NCBI GenBank assembly: GCA_964448105.1
Contig: CAYUVK010000086.1
Location: 1-22,355 of the forward strand
Direction: 5' to 3'
Source: CAVQBP01 sp964448105
GTDB lineage: Bacteria; Bacteroidota; Ignavibacteria; Ignavibacteriales; Ignavibacteriaceae
Length of the DNA stretch: 22,355 nt
Shown here in pieces: positions 1-7,330 of the stretch. The position numbers and the translations under genes are program-made. Within the stretch, counting starts at the first letter, position 1; the number at the start of each line of letters is the position of its first letter. The notes under the pieces are model-generated. The model was not told where the DNA came from. It saw nothing but the letters and a program-made list of their open reading frames with translations, and ran no database searches.

Positions 1-89
1 GCGGAAATCATAATCTTAATCAAAAATTACTTTCAATTAAACAGGGTAGGATTAAGATTAAGAAATCTAAAAACAAAATAATAACTGCT

Positions 90-1445
90 ATGCCTAACAC
101 AATAAAATTTAACGATGACTATCCTGTTATAAAAAAATCTAATGAACTTTATGATAGGGCTTTGAACCTAATTCCATCATTAACCCAAACTTTAGCTAAG
201 GGTCCAACTCAACATATTAATGGAATTGCGCCTAAATATTTGCAAAGAGGAAAAGGTTCGCATGTTTGGGATGTTGATGGAAATGAATATATAGATTACA
301 GCATGGGAATTGGTCCTCTTTCGCTTGGTTATGCTTATGAAAAAGTTGATAATGCAATAAAAGAACAATTGAAAGACGGGATTACTTTTTCTTTAATGCA
401 TCCTCTTGAAGTCGAAATTGCCGAAATGATTCACGAAATAATACCAAATGCAGAATCCGTTAGGTACAGTAAAACCGGTGCGGATGTTACTTCTGCTGCT
501 GTACGCGTTGCAAGAGCTTTTACCAAAAGAGAAAAGGTTTTATGCTGCGGTTATCATGGTTGGCATGATTGGTATGTATCTGTTACAGCAAGAAATATTG
601 GAATACCACAAGCAGTACAAGAATTAACATCAACTTTTAATTATAATGATATTCAATCCGTTAAAGATTCGTTGGATAAAGATACTGCTTGTGTAATTCT
701 TGAGCCATTTGTTTTTGAAGCACCTAAAGAAAATTTTCTTCTGGAATTAAAAGAAGTTTGTGAAGAAAACGGAACATTATTAATATTTGATGAAATGTGG
801 ACCGGATTTAGAATTTCTTTAGGCGGGGCACAGGGATATTTCAATGTAAAAGCAGATTTAGCATGTTTTTCAAAAGCTGTTGCTAACGGAATGCCCATCG
901 CAATTTTAACCGGAAGAAAAGATGTTATGGATTTATTTGATAAAGATGTCTTCTTTTATACAACTTTCGGAGGCGAGGCACTTTCACTTGCTGCCGTTAA
1001 AGCTACTATAAATGAAATAAAAGAAAAAAATGTTCCTGCTTATCTTCAAAAGCAAGGGAATAAATTAAAAGTAGGTTATAACAAAATTGCCGCTGATCTT
1101 AAAATAAATTATACAATATGTTCGGGATATGATTGCAGGACTATTATTTCTTTTAACGAGTCTGCCGGTAATCCTCTCGAATTAAAATCTTTAGTTCAGC
1201 AGGAATTAATTAAAAGAGGAATATTATGGAGCGGTTTTCATAATATGAGTTTCTCCCATTCAAATGAAGATATAGAATATACATTAAACGCATATAAAGA
1301 AGTCCTTCCTATTTTGAAAAAAGCAGTCGATGAGAAAAATGTACGGGGTTATTTAAAAGGAAAACCTGTTGAACCGGTATTTCGAAAAACAAGTGATTTT
1401 AATATAAAACCTAAAAAGAAAAGTGGGCTAACAGTCGAAAAATAA
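90..1445 (+). CDS. Class III (glutamate-1-semialdehyde aminomutase-like) PLP aminotransferase of a surface-sugar cluster
   Basis: The protein is 451 aa and belongs to fold-type I, class III PLP enzymes. It has the usual N-terminal lead (SNELYDRALNLIP, then GKGSHVWDVDGNEYIDY), the cofactor-binding Asp in FDEMWTGFR (D234) and the predicted Schiff-base lysine in FSKAVANGMP (K262). It resembles GSA aminomutase, but its neighbours (SDR, KdsC-like phosphatase, NeuB-like synthase) point to transamination of a keto-sugar rather than tetrapyrrole synthesis; that is inference. The C-terminal tail ends in a Lys-rich stretch. The ATG at 90 has no clear ribosome-binding site. The same reading frame is open from the ATG back to base 3, so a longer protein or a fusion with an upstream domain is possible. 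The next gene starts 5 bases after the stop, which suggests one operon. The family is clear; the substrate is unknown. Confidence 0.88.
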   Translation: MPNTIKFNDDYPVIKKSNELYDRALNLIPSLTQTLAKGPTQHINGIAPKYLQRGKGSHVWDVDGNEYIDYSMGIGPLSLGYAYEKVDNAIKEQLKDGITFSLMHPLEVEIAEMIHEIIPNAESVRYSKTGADVTSAAVRVARAFTKREKVLCCGYHGWHDWYVSVTARNIGIPQAVQELTSTFNYNDIQSVKDSLDKDTACVILEPFVFEAPKENFLLELKEVCEENGTLLIFDEMWTGFRISLGGAQGYFNVKADLACFSKAVANGMPIAILTGRKDVMDLFDKDVFFYTTFGGEALSLAAVKATINEIKEKNVPAYLQKQGNKLKVGYNKIAADLKINYTICSGYDCRTIISFNESAGNPLELKSLVQQELIKRGILWSGFHNMSFSHSNEDIEYTLNAYKEVLPILKKAVDEKNVRGYLKGKPVEPVFRKTSDFNIKPKKKSGLTVEK

Positions 1446-1450
1446 TTTTT

Positions 1451-2263
1451 ATGAGCATAGAAAATTTATTCTCATTAAAAAATAAAGTAGCTGTTGTAAC
1501 AGGGGCAGCTGGCTTAATCGGTAAACACCATTGCCATGCTCTTTCCGAAGTCGGTGCTAACATTATAGTATGCGACATTGATAAAAATAAATGTGAACAG
1601 CTTGCCGGAGAATTAAATACTAAAAGCTTTGGAATTCAGACAGATATAACGAAACCAGGCTCTGTAATAAATCTAAAAGAAAAAATCTTAAGTGAATTTG
1701 GAAAGATTGATATCCTGGTAAACAACGCTGCAATAAATGATATGTTCGAAAATCCATCAATGGCTGCAGAACTATCTATGTTTGAAAACTACCCCCTTGA
1801 TATGTGGAAAAAATCAATTGATGTAAATATAACAGGTACATTTCTGTGCTCTCAAATTTTAGGTTCCGAAATGGCAAAAGCCGGCAAAGGGAGTATTATT
1901 AATATTGCATCAACTTACGGGATTGTTGCACCGGACCAATCTATTTACAAACAGAGAGATGGTTCCCAAAGTTTTTATAAATCTGCAGCATACCCTGTAA
2001 CAAAGGGAGCGGTAATTTCATTTACAAAATTCTTGGCGGCATATTGGGGAAAAAAAGGCGTTAGAGTTAATGCTTTATCACCGGGTGGTGTGGAAAATAA
2101 TCAAGATGAATATTTTATTGAAAATTATTCAGCAAAAACAATATTAGGAAGAATGGCAAAACCAACAGATTATAAAGGCGCTATAATTTTCCTGGCAAGT
2201 GATGCATCGGAATATATGACCGGTGCTAATTTAATTGTTGATGGTGGATGGACTGCATGGTAG
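1451..2263 (+). CDS. SDR-family NAD(P)-dependent oxidoreductase (sugar cluster)
   Basis: This 270-aa protein is a classical short-chain dehydrogenase/reductase of normal length. It has the N-terminal Rossmann glycine motif TGAAGLIG near residues 18-25, an acidic residue ending the second strand (CDIDK) that favours NAD over NADP, the NNAA motif and the catalytic Ser...Tyr-x3-Lys set (IASTYG, then Y181 and K185 in YPVTKGA). The C-terminus ends with the usual DGGWTAW. It sits between the class III aminotransferase and the HAD phosphatase and overlaps the latter by 16 bases, so translation is probably coupled. Its likely role is to oxidise or reduce a hydroxyl or keto group of the sugar precursor, preparing or following transamination. 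Similar SDRs occur in nonulosonic-acid clusters such as the Campylobacter ptm set. The exact reaction cannot be read from the sequence. Confidence 0.88.
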   Translation: MSIENLFSLKNKVAVVTGAAGLIGKHHCHALSEVGANIIVCDIDKNKCEQLAGELNTKSFGIQTDITKPGSVINLKEKILSEFGKIDILVNNAAINDMFENPSMAAELSMFENYPLDMWKKSIDVNITGTFLCSQILGSEMAKAGKGSIINIASTYGIVAPDQSIYKQRDGSQSFYKSAAYPVTKGAVISFTKFLAAYWGKKGVRVNALSPGGVENNQDEYFIENYSAKTILGRMAKPTDYKGAIIFLASDASEYMTGANLIVDGGWTAW

Positions 2264-2784
2264 TTTCCAACAAAATAAAAGAAAAAAATAAAAAGCTGGA
2301 AGAAAAAGCAAAAAAAATAAAGCTTGTCCTTACTGATAATGACGGAGTCTTAACCGATACCGGAGTTTATTATTCGGAGAAAGGTGAAGAATTAAAAAGG
2401 TTTTCTATACGTGACGGAATGGGAGTTGAACGTCTAAATAACTTAGTAAATATTAAAACCGTAATAATAACAGGTGAACTTTCCGGTTCAGTGAAAAAAA
2501 GGGCCGAGAAATTAAAAATTAATGAAATCTATTTAGGTGCAAAGAATAAAGAACTTCTTTTAAATGATATTTTAAAGAAAAACCAGTTAAAAGCAGAAAA
2601 CATTGCATTTATAGGTGACGATGTTAACGACATAAAATTGATAAAAGTTGTAGGTTTAAGTGCTGCTCCGTCGGATGCTATGGAAGATGTTGTTGAAATT
2701 GTTGATTTCGTATGTGAACATAAAGGCGGCAATGGTGCATTTAGAGAATTTGCTGAATTACTAATCGCATTCAATTTAAAATAA
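2248..2784 (+). CDS. KdsC-like HAD phosphatase (C0-type, probable sugar-acid phosphate phosphatase)
   Basis: The protein is 178 aa, the size of the capless HAD phosphatases that act as tetramers (KdsC type). Motif I is TDNDGVLTD with D30 as predicted nucleophile and D32 as acid/base, and motif III/IV is GDDVND (D124, D125). The segment RFSIRDGMGVERL and the GGxGAFRE-like tail are typical of the KdsC/YrbI group. The gene overlaps the SDR gene by 16 bases; a second ATG at 2257 would reduce the overlap to 7 bases. Directly downstream is a NeuB-like synthase. In Bacteroides thetaiotaomicron a KdsC-like enzyme beside a NeuB-like synthase removes the 9-phosphate of KDN, so this protein may dephosphorylate the synthase product. 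A housekeeping KDO-8-phosphate role is possible but less fitting here. Confidence 0.86.
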   Translation: MDCMVVSNKIKEKNKKLEEKAKKIKLVLTDNDGVLTDTGVYYSEKGEELKRFSIRDGMGVERLNNLVNIKTVIITGELSGSVKKRAEKLKINEIYLGAKNKELLLNDILKKNQLKAENIAFIGDDVNDIKLIKVVGLSAAPSDAMEDVVEIVDFVCEHKGGNGAFREFAELLIAFNLK

Positions 2785-2807
2785 TTTTATAAACTAATAG
2801 GATTTAT

Positions 2808-3716
2808 ATGCATTCTAAAAGAAGTGTGAAAATTGGAAACAAATATATTGGGGATGATGAACCTGTATTTATTATTGCTGAAATAGGGATAAATCACAAT
2901 GGTTCTGTAGATATTGCCAAAAGAATGATTGAAGCTGCTCATTCAGCAGGATGCGACGCTGTTAAATTCCAGAAACGAACTCCTGAATTGTGTGTTCCTA
3001 AAGATCAATGGGATATTGAAAGAGATACACCATGGGGAAGAATGACTTATATAAAATACCGACATAAAATTGAGTTTGATAAAAAACAATTTTCTCAAAT
3101 AGTTGATTTTTGCAGAAGGAAAAAAATTACTTGGTTTGCTTCCTGCTGGGATGAAAATGCAGTTGATTTTATTGAAGAGTTTAACCCGGCTGTTTATAAA
3201 ATAGCTTCTGCATGTTTAACAGATGAAAATCTTTTGCTAAAACATAAAACTCTTCAAAAGCCTGTAATTATGTCTACCGGCATGTCTACAATAGAGGAGA
3301 TTGAAAATGCAGTTGATATTTTCGGAACAGAAAATTTATTATTAGCTCACTCAACATCATCATATCCTTGTAAAACCGAAGAATTGAATTTAAAGATGAT
3401 TCAGACACTAAAAGAAAAATATCCCAGTATACCGATTGGATATTCGGGACATGAAACAGGGCTTGCACCAACCGGAGCAGCGGTTGCATTAGGGGCAAAT
3501 TTTGTAGAGAGACATATTACTCTAGATCGTGCAATGTGGGGTACCGATCAAGCCGCCTCTGTTGAAATAGTCGGGTTGATAAAACTAGTATCTAACATAC
3601 GAGACATTGAACAGTCACTTGGTGACGGTGTTAAAAAAGTTTATGAGAGTGAACTGCCGTCAATAAGAAAACTTAGAAAAGTACAATCTAATTTAACAAT
3701 CCATAAAGCTATTTAA
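2808..3716 (+). CDS. neuB: NeuB-like 2-keto-3-deoxy sugar-acid synthase, lacking the SAF domain
   Basis: The enzyme condenses phosphoenolpyruvate with a (possibly phosphorylated) amino-hexose to give a nonulosonic acid or a relative. The 302 residues cover the NeuB TIM barrel: AEIGINHNG near residue 25, AVKFQKR, YKIASACL, HSTSSYP, the two predicted metal-binding histidines H215 (GYSGHETG) and H236 (ERHITLD), and GTDQAAS, where many family members have His in place of Q248. The sequence stops right after the post-barrel linker (LRKVQSNLTIHKAI). The SAF/antifreeze-like domain that completes typical 340-350 aa NeuB proteins is absent, and no downstream ORF supplies it. The start has an AGGA-like site about 7 bases upstream, better than those of its neighbours. 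It lies in the operon between the phosphatase and a membrane hydroxylase. The family is secure; the product is unknown. Confidence 0.87.
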   Translation: MHSKRSVKIGNKYIGDDEPVFIIAEIGINHNGSVDIAKRMIEAAHSAGCDAVKFQKRTPELCVPKDQWDIERDTPWGRMTYIKYRHKIEFDKKQFSQIVDFCRRKKITWFASCWDENAVDFIEEFNPAVYKIASACLTDENLLLKHKTLQKPVIMSTGMSTIEEIENAVDIFGTENLLLAHSTSSYPCKTEELNLKMIQTLKEKYPSIPIGYSGHETGLAPTGAAVALGANFVERHITLDRAMWGTDQAASVEIVGLIKLVSNIRDIEQSLGDGVKKVYESELPSIRKLRKVQSNLTIHKAI

Positions 3717-3721
3717 TCGTT

Positions 3722-4510
3722 ATGAGTATGACACTAGAACAAGTTAGATTATACAGCATATTTGCCATAGTTATTTCTGCACTAATAATTATTCTGCTGG
3801 AGCGTTTTTTCCCTTATAAAAAAAACCAGAAGTTTTTGCGTGAGGGTTTTGTTGATGATTTTATCCTGTACACCTTAGTTCAAAGTTATGCTCTTGGTTT
3901 TGTAATCTCTTACATTATTCAATTTATTGACGGTCAAACACATCTGTCAAGACTTCAACTGGTTTCAGGCTGGCCTATATGGTTACAGATTTTATTCTTT
4001 TTGGTAGTACATGATTTCTATATTTACTGGTTCCACAGATACCAGCATAACTCAAAAATCTTTTGGAGAATTCATGAAGCGCATCATTCGAATAAAAATA
4101 TAGACTGGCTTGCCGGTTCACGTTCGCATGCTCTTGAAATCTTAATTAACCAGACAATTGAGTTTGCCCCGATTGTTTTATTAGGTGCCGCTCCCGAAGT
4201 TGCTGTTATAAAAGGCTTAATTGATGCAGTTTGGGGAATGTATATCCATTCAAATATTGATATTAATACTGGAAGATTACAATACTTTATAAATGGTCCG
4301 GAAATGCATAGATGGCATCATGCAGATAAAGATGAAAAAGCATACAATAAAAACTTCAGTACAAAACTGGCAATTTGGGATTGGATTTTTGGAACTGCAT
4401 ATTTCCCTAAAAATGAAAAACCTATTGCATATGGATTATCTTATCTCAATTTTCCAAAACACTATTTTAAACAATTGATCTTTGCTTTCAGAAAATTTAG
4501 TGATGAGTAA
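3722..4510 (+). CDS. Sterol desaturase / fatty acid hydroxylase superfamily membrane protein
   Basis: This 262-aa integral membrane protein carries the histidine clusters that bind the di-iron centre: HDFYIYWFHRYQH (H97, H105, H109), HEAHH (H118, H121, H122) and HRWHH (H196, H199, H200). An extra His sits in GMYIHSN. Hydrophobic segments near residues 10-25, 45-68, 80-100 and 150-170 fit the family's multi-span fold. Members hydroxylate or desaturate lipid chains or cleave ether lipids using oxygen. It begins 5 bases after the NeuB-like gene, so it is probably the last gene of the sugar operon. It may modify a lipid carrier or acyl chain of the glycoconjugate, or the link may be only transcriptional. 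The substrate is not predictable. Confidence 0.87.
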   Translation: MSMTLEQVRLYSIFAIVISALIIILLERFFPYKKNQKFLREGFVDDFILYTLVQSYALGFVISYIIQFIDGQTHLSRLQLVSGWPIWLQILFFLVVHDFYIYWFHRYQHNSKIFWRIHEAHHSNKNIDWLAGSRSHALEILINQTIEFAPIVLLGAAPEVAVIKGLIDAVWGMYIHSNIDINTGRLQYFINGPEMHRWHHADKDEKAYNKNFSTKLAIWDWIFGTAYFPKNEKPIAYGLSYLNFPKHYFKQLIFAFRKFSDE

Positions 4511-4518
4511 GAGTAAAG

Positions 4519-4591
4519 CGCATAGCACAAAGAGCGTAGCGAAGTTATAGATTTAATATAATTTTTTATTTTTTACGCTTTGCTCTCTGCG
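4519..4591. terminator. Imperfect inverted repeat between convergent genes, possible bidirectional terminator
   Basis: The arms at 4519-4538 and 4574-4591 are near-complementary (CGCA..AG..AAAG..CGTA against its reverse complement) with two short indels. The loop is AT-rich and contains long T runs. The element lies in the 85-base gap between two convergent genes, where a shared terminator is expected. The stem is imperfect, so it could also be a degenerate dispersed repeat. Confidence 0.35.
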
Positions 4592-4595
4592 ATTG

Positions 4596-5894
4596 TTACT
4601 TTTTCAACCAATCACAAAGAAGATCAATTGCCTTTAGAGTATTTCCGCAATAAGTTTTAAGAAACTCTTCATCGATTGTTTTTCCCTTTTTTAATTTTTC
4701 AGCAGCATTAATAACTTTTGTACCATCAAAATCTACAAAGGCTATCCTTGCAGTTAATTCATTTTCAGGCCTCCCGAAAACAATACCTGGTAAAATTGCA
4801 ACACCTGTTTCTTCTAATAATTTTTCACAGAGTTCCTTGCCGGTGTTTATTCCCATTGAATTAAATTTATCTTTAAATGCACTAAAATCAGGGAAGACAT
4901 AAAATCCCCCTTCCGGGTAGACAACATAAACACCGGATTTAATTAATTTATCGGTAATATAACTACCTAACTTCTTAAGTATGCTTCTAGAATTTGTTAA
5001 GTAATTTTGGATTTTTACTCCCCCTTTAAAAGCGCTTATTGCAGCATACTGGATAGGAGCGCTTGTAGCTGTAAAAGTTTCGCTTGCAACAGCAGCCATA
5101 GAATTTAAAAGCCACCTGAGGTTGGGCGGAAAAACAAAAGTTCCCAGCCTCCATCCCCCTGCCCCGCACCATTTACTTAACCCGCTGGAGATTATTGTTC
5201 CTTCCGGATAAAACCTTGCTATTGAAACATGCTTCCCTTCATGATGTAATTCTCCGTATATTTCATCAGATAAAAGAATAATCTTATATTTTTTTGCAAC
5301 TGCGGCAATTTTTTTCAATTCCTCAACAGAATAAGTAACACTGCTGGGATTTGAAGGATAATTTAATATAACAATCCTTGGTTTAATCGGATCATCCTTG
5401 CAGTGGGCAATAAGCTGTTCGGGAGTTAGTTTCCACTTATTTAATCTGCTGGTTGGAATCCATCTAACGTGTCTTCCTATTATTTGTGCTTGGGGGGCAT
5501 AAGATACCCAGCTTGGAGTCGGGATAACCAAATCTCCATAATATACAAATTGTAACAAAAACATTAATTCTTTTGAGCCCGGACCAATTAATACATCATC
5601 GGCATCAAAGCTTAATCCCTGGACACGGAGATAATATTCAGCTATGGCTTCTCTTAATTGCAATAGTCCTTTAACTGCTAAATAATCTTTTTGAAAAGCA
5701 TTTGATTTTAAAGCATCAACAACTGGCTGTGGAACAGGAAAAGGAGATTGGCCTAAACCTAGTTTGTATACTTTTTTTCCTTCCTTTTTTAACTGTTCGC
5801 TTTTTTCATTTATGGCAAGTGTAGCTGATTGTGGAATTCCCCTTACATTAAGATTTAAATTTATATCAGGTTGATTATTCTTATTATTTTTCAT
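4596..5894 (-). CDS. Class I/II pyridoxal-phosphate aminotransferase (aspartate aminotransferase-like)
   Basis: The 432-aa protein is a fold-type I aminotransferase. Visible landmarks are the N-terminal KLGLGQSPFPVP, the PLP-phosphate loop region GPGSKELMF, NYPSNPSSVTY, the cofactor Asp/Tyr pair in LLSDEIYGEL, the Schiff-base lysine K241 in SSGLSKWCGAGGWRLG and a C-terminal carboxylate-binding Arg in ELTARIAFVDFDG. The sequence matches the broad AspC/AlaT-like group, so the amino donor and acceptor cannot be assigned. The ATG at 5894 is preceded by AT-rich sequence. The gene stands alone on the minus strand, convergent with the sugar cluster and divergent from the lipoprotein gene, so it has its own promoter in the 225-base gap. 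It probably serves general amino acid metabolism. Confidence 0.87.
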   Translation of the reverse strand: MKNNKNNQPDINLNLNVRGIPQSATLAINEKSEQLKKEGKKVYKLGLGQSPFPVPQPVVDALKSNAFQKDYLAVKGLLQLREAIAEYYLRVQGLSFDADDVLIGPGSKELMFLLQFVYYGDLVIPTPSWVSYAPQAQIIGRHVRWIPTSRLNKWKLTPEQLIAHCKDDPIKPRIVILNYPSNPSSVTYSVEELKKIAAVAKKYKIILLSDEIYGELHHEGKHVSIARFYPEGTIISSGLSKWCGAGGWRLGTFVFPPNLRWLLNSMAAVASETFTATSAPIQYAAISAFKGGVKIQNYLTNSRSILKKLGSYITDKLIKSGVYVVYPEGGFYVFPDFSAFKDKFNSMGINTGKELCEKLLEETGVAILPGIVFGRPENELTARIAFVDFDGTKVINAAEKLKKGKTIDEEFLKTYCGNTLKAIDLLCDWLKK

Positions 5895-5906
5895 TCATAG
5901 ATTACT

Positions 5907-5952
5907 CAAGTTTAACCGTTTTAACGATTTTACTGAGTGTCCGTTTAACTTG
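5907..5952. promoter_or_regulatory. Imperfect inverted repeat upstream of the aminotransferase gene
   Basis: The arms CAAGTTTAAC (5907-5916) and GTTTAACTTG (5943-5952) pair at 9 of 10 positions and lie 12-58 bases upstream of the aminotransferase start. The interior holds further TTTAAC/GTTTTAAC words. This could be an operator or a 5'-leader stem. The rest of the 5895-6119 gap shows only AT-rich sequence and the separate palindrome at 6068-6094. Confidence 0.25.
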
Positions 5953-6067
5953 ACTTAACTTTAATTTATAAATCATATTAAAATAATAATAAAATAATTT
6001 AAAAATTAAAATTTTTGAACCTTGTCACACTTTTTTCCAAACTTTTCTATCCCTTATAAGTATAATT

Positions 6068-6094
6068 AACAATTGCAAAACATTTGCAATTGTT
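6068..6094. promoter_or_regulatory. Perfect 12-bp inverted repeat upstream of the lipoprotein gene
   Basis: The arms AACAATTGCAAA (6068-6079) and TTTGCAATTGTT (6083-6094) are exactly complementary around a 3-base spacer. The element ends 25 bases before the ATG at 6120. A TATAAT word lies immediately upstream at 6061-6066. If that is a -10 element, the palindrome covers the transcription start and would suit a dimeric repressor; otherwise it would form a stem-loop in the mRNA leader. Confidence 0.55.
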
Positions 6095-6119
6095 TTGTTC
6101 AAAAAATTGAGATGAAAAA

Positions 6120-6824
6120 ATGAAAAATTTAATTGGTATTGCAGCTTTGATTTTGGGAATAATGATTTCTGGTTGTGCATCAAGTAAAGAATTAAGAACT
6201 GTTAACGGATATAATAATAAAGTATCCTCAAAGAGTATTGATGGGATTAATATTATAACTAAAATTGATTATTGGAAAGGTGATCCTCAAGTTAAACAAT
6301 ATGTAACGCCAATATATGTGACGGTTACAAATAACAGCGGTAAGTCTTTAAAAATAAGTTATGAACAATTTTCTTTGGTATCACCGGATGGAAAAAGATT
6401 TTCAGCTTTACCGCCATTCAGCATAACTGGCGAAGTAACCAATCCTGTTTTAGCACGGCATTATTACCCAATTTTAGCACCCGGTTTTACATACAATGAT
6501 TTTCTAATAGCGCCATATTACAGTTCAATTTATCCTGAAATCCCTGTTTGTGACGGGAATTTTTATTTCGATCCCCTTTATTATGATAATTATTATAATT
6601 ACTGGGATCAAATTGAATATGGCTTACCAACACCTAAAATGATTGATATCGCACTACCTGAAGGAGTATTACAGAAAGGCGGAGAAATTTCGGGATTTAT
6701 ATATTTCCAGAAAATAGACAATGTGAAAGGCAATAAAATAGATTTCAAAGCAGATCTGATTAATTCAAAAACAGGAAATAATTTTGCTGTTATTAGTATC
6801 CCGTTTAGTGTAGTTAATGAATAG
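6120..6824 (+). CDS. Predicted lipoprotein of unknown function
   Basis: The 234-aa protein starts with a short basic end, a hydrophobic stretch and a lipobox (IMISGC) with predicted lipidated Cys19, so it should be exported and anchored in a membrane. The mature part reads as a beta-sandwich: VTPIYVTVTNNSGKSLKISYEQFSL-type strands resemble the DUF4352/FxLYD style of extracellular Ig-like domains, though the match is loose. A Tyr-rich patch (about residues 152-162, YYDNYYNYWD) sits in the middle. The start is chosen for the signal peptide, with a weak GAG upstream. No operon partner is visible; tRNA genes follow on the other strand. I do not recognise a specific family, so function is unknown. 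It may be a substrate of the LolCDE system encoded nearby, but that is only proximity. Confidence 0.75.
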   Translation: MKNLIGIAALILGIMISGCASSKELRTVNGYNNKVSSKSIDGINIITKIDYWKGDPQVKQYVTPIYVTVTNNSGKSLKISYEQFSLVSPDGKRFSALPPFSITGEVTNPVLARHYYPILAPGFTYNDFLIAPYYSSIYPEIPVCDGNFYFDPLYYDNYYNYWDQIEYGLPTPKMIDIALPEGVLQKGGEISGFIYFQKIDNVKGNKIDFKADLINSKTGNNFAVISIPFSVVNE

Positions 6825-6834
6825 AGAAAGATTT

Positions 6835-6922
6835 GGAATTTCGAATTTCGGATTTTTTTAAATTAAAAAATGATTTTCTAAACCATATTGTTTTCGCTAA
6901 AAAATTTCGAAATCCGCATTCC
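6835..6922. repeat. Inverted pair of TTTCGGATT-type intergenic micro-repeats
   Basis: Two copies of a TTTCG/GGAATTT-rich word face each other at 6835-6858 and 6899-6922, roughly 24 bases each with several mismatches. A further copy (GATTTCGGAATTCGGATT) is at 10141-10158. They lie between the lipoprotein stop and tRNA-Glu on the opposite strand. They look like a dispersed intergenic repeat family; the inverted pair could also act as a terminator for both transcripts. Confidence 0.45.
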
Positions 6923-6932
6923 GAAATAATTG

Positions 6933-7004
6933 TGACTCCAAGGGGATTCGAACCCCTATTACCGCCGTGAAAGGGCGAGGTCCTAACCATTAGACGATGG
7001 AGCC
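6933..7004 (-). tRNA. tRNA-Glu (anticodon UUC)
   Basis: Read on the minus strand, the acceptor GGCTCCA pairs with TGGAGTC. The anticodon arm reads CCGCC-type stem around the loop CTTTCAC with anticodon TTC. The T arm AGGGG-TTCGAAT-CCCCT is perfect, and the discriminator is A. CCA is not encoded. It is the last of four minus-strand tRNA genes. Confidence 0.95.
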
Positions 7005-7065
7005 ATTTTTAATTATTAATTAACAATTAAATTTTAATTAATTAGTTTTCATTATAAACTTTTTG

Positions 7066-7140
7066 GGTGAGTGAAGGGATTTGAACCCTTGACCCCCAGG
7101 GCCACAACCTGGTGCTCTAACCAACTGAGCTACACTCACC
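7066..7140 (-). tRNA. tRNA-His (anticodon GUG)
   Basis: The minus-strand sequence has acceptor GTGAGTG pairing with CACTCAC, and an extra 5' G (base 7140) opposite C73 (base 7066), the G-1:C73 pair diagnostic of tRNA-His. The anticodon stem CCAGG/CCTGG encloses TTGTGGC with anticodon GTG. The T arm is AAGGG-TTCAAAT-CCCTT. It is third in the tRNA cluster. Confidence 0.96.
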
Positions 7141-7209
7141 ATTTACAAGTAAAAATTATAAATTGTAATAGGTTTTTAATTAACAATTTTTCATTTGTAA
7201 CTAACTTTG

Positions 7210-7283
7210 TACGCCCAGGTGGATTCGAACCACCAACCTACAGCTTAGAAGGCTGTTGCTCTATCCAATTGAGCTATGGGCGC
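7210..7283 (-). tRNA. tRNA-Arg (anticodon UCU)
   Basis: The minus-strand acceptor GCGCCCA pairs with TGGGCGT (a G-U at the first pair). The anticodon stem ACAGC/GCTGT encloses CTTCTAA with anticodon TCT, which reads AGA/AGG. The T arm GGTGG-TTCGAAT-CCACC is perfect. It is second in the cluster. Confidence 0.96.
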
Positions 7284-7330
7284 ATAAAACATTTATGATT
7301 TTTTATGAGCCTTTAGGTCAAAAAGTAAAA

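Noticed and set aside
7010..7045. AT-rich TTAATTAA stretches between tRNA genes as a possible origin or attachment site.
   Set aside because: There are only simple AT words; no iterons, DnaA boxes, integrase gene or tRNA-end duplication.
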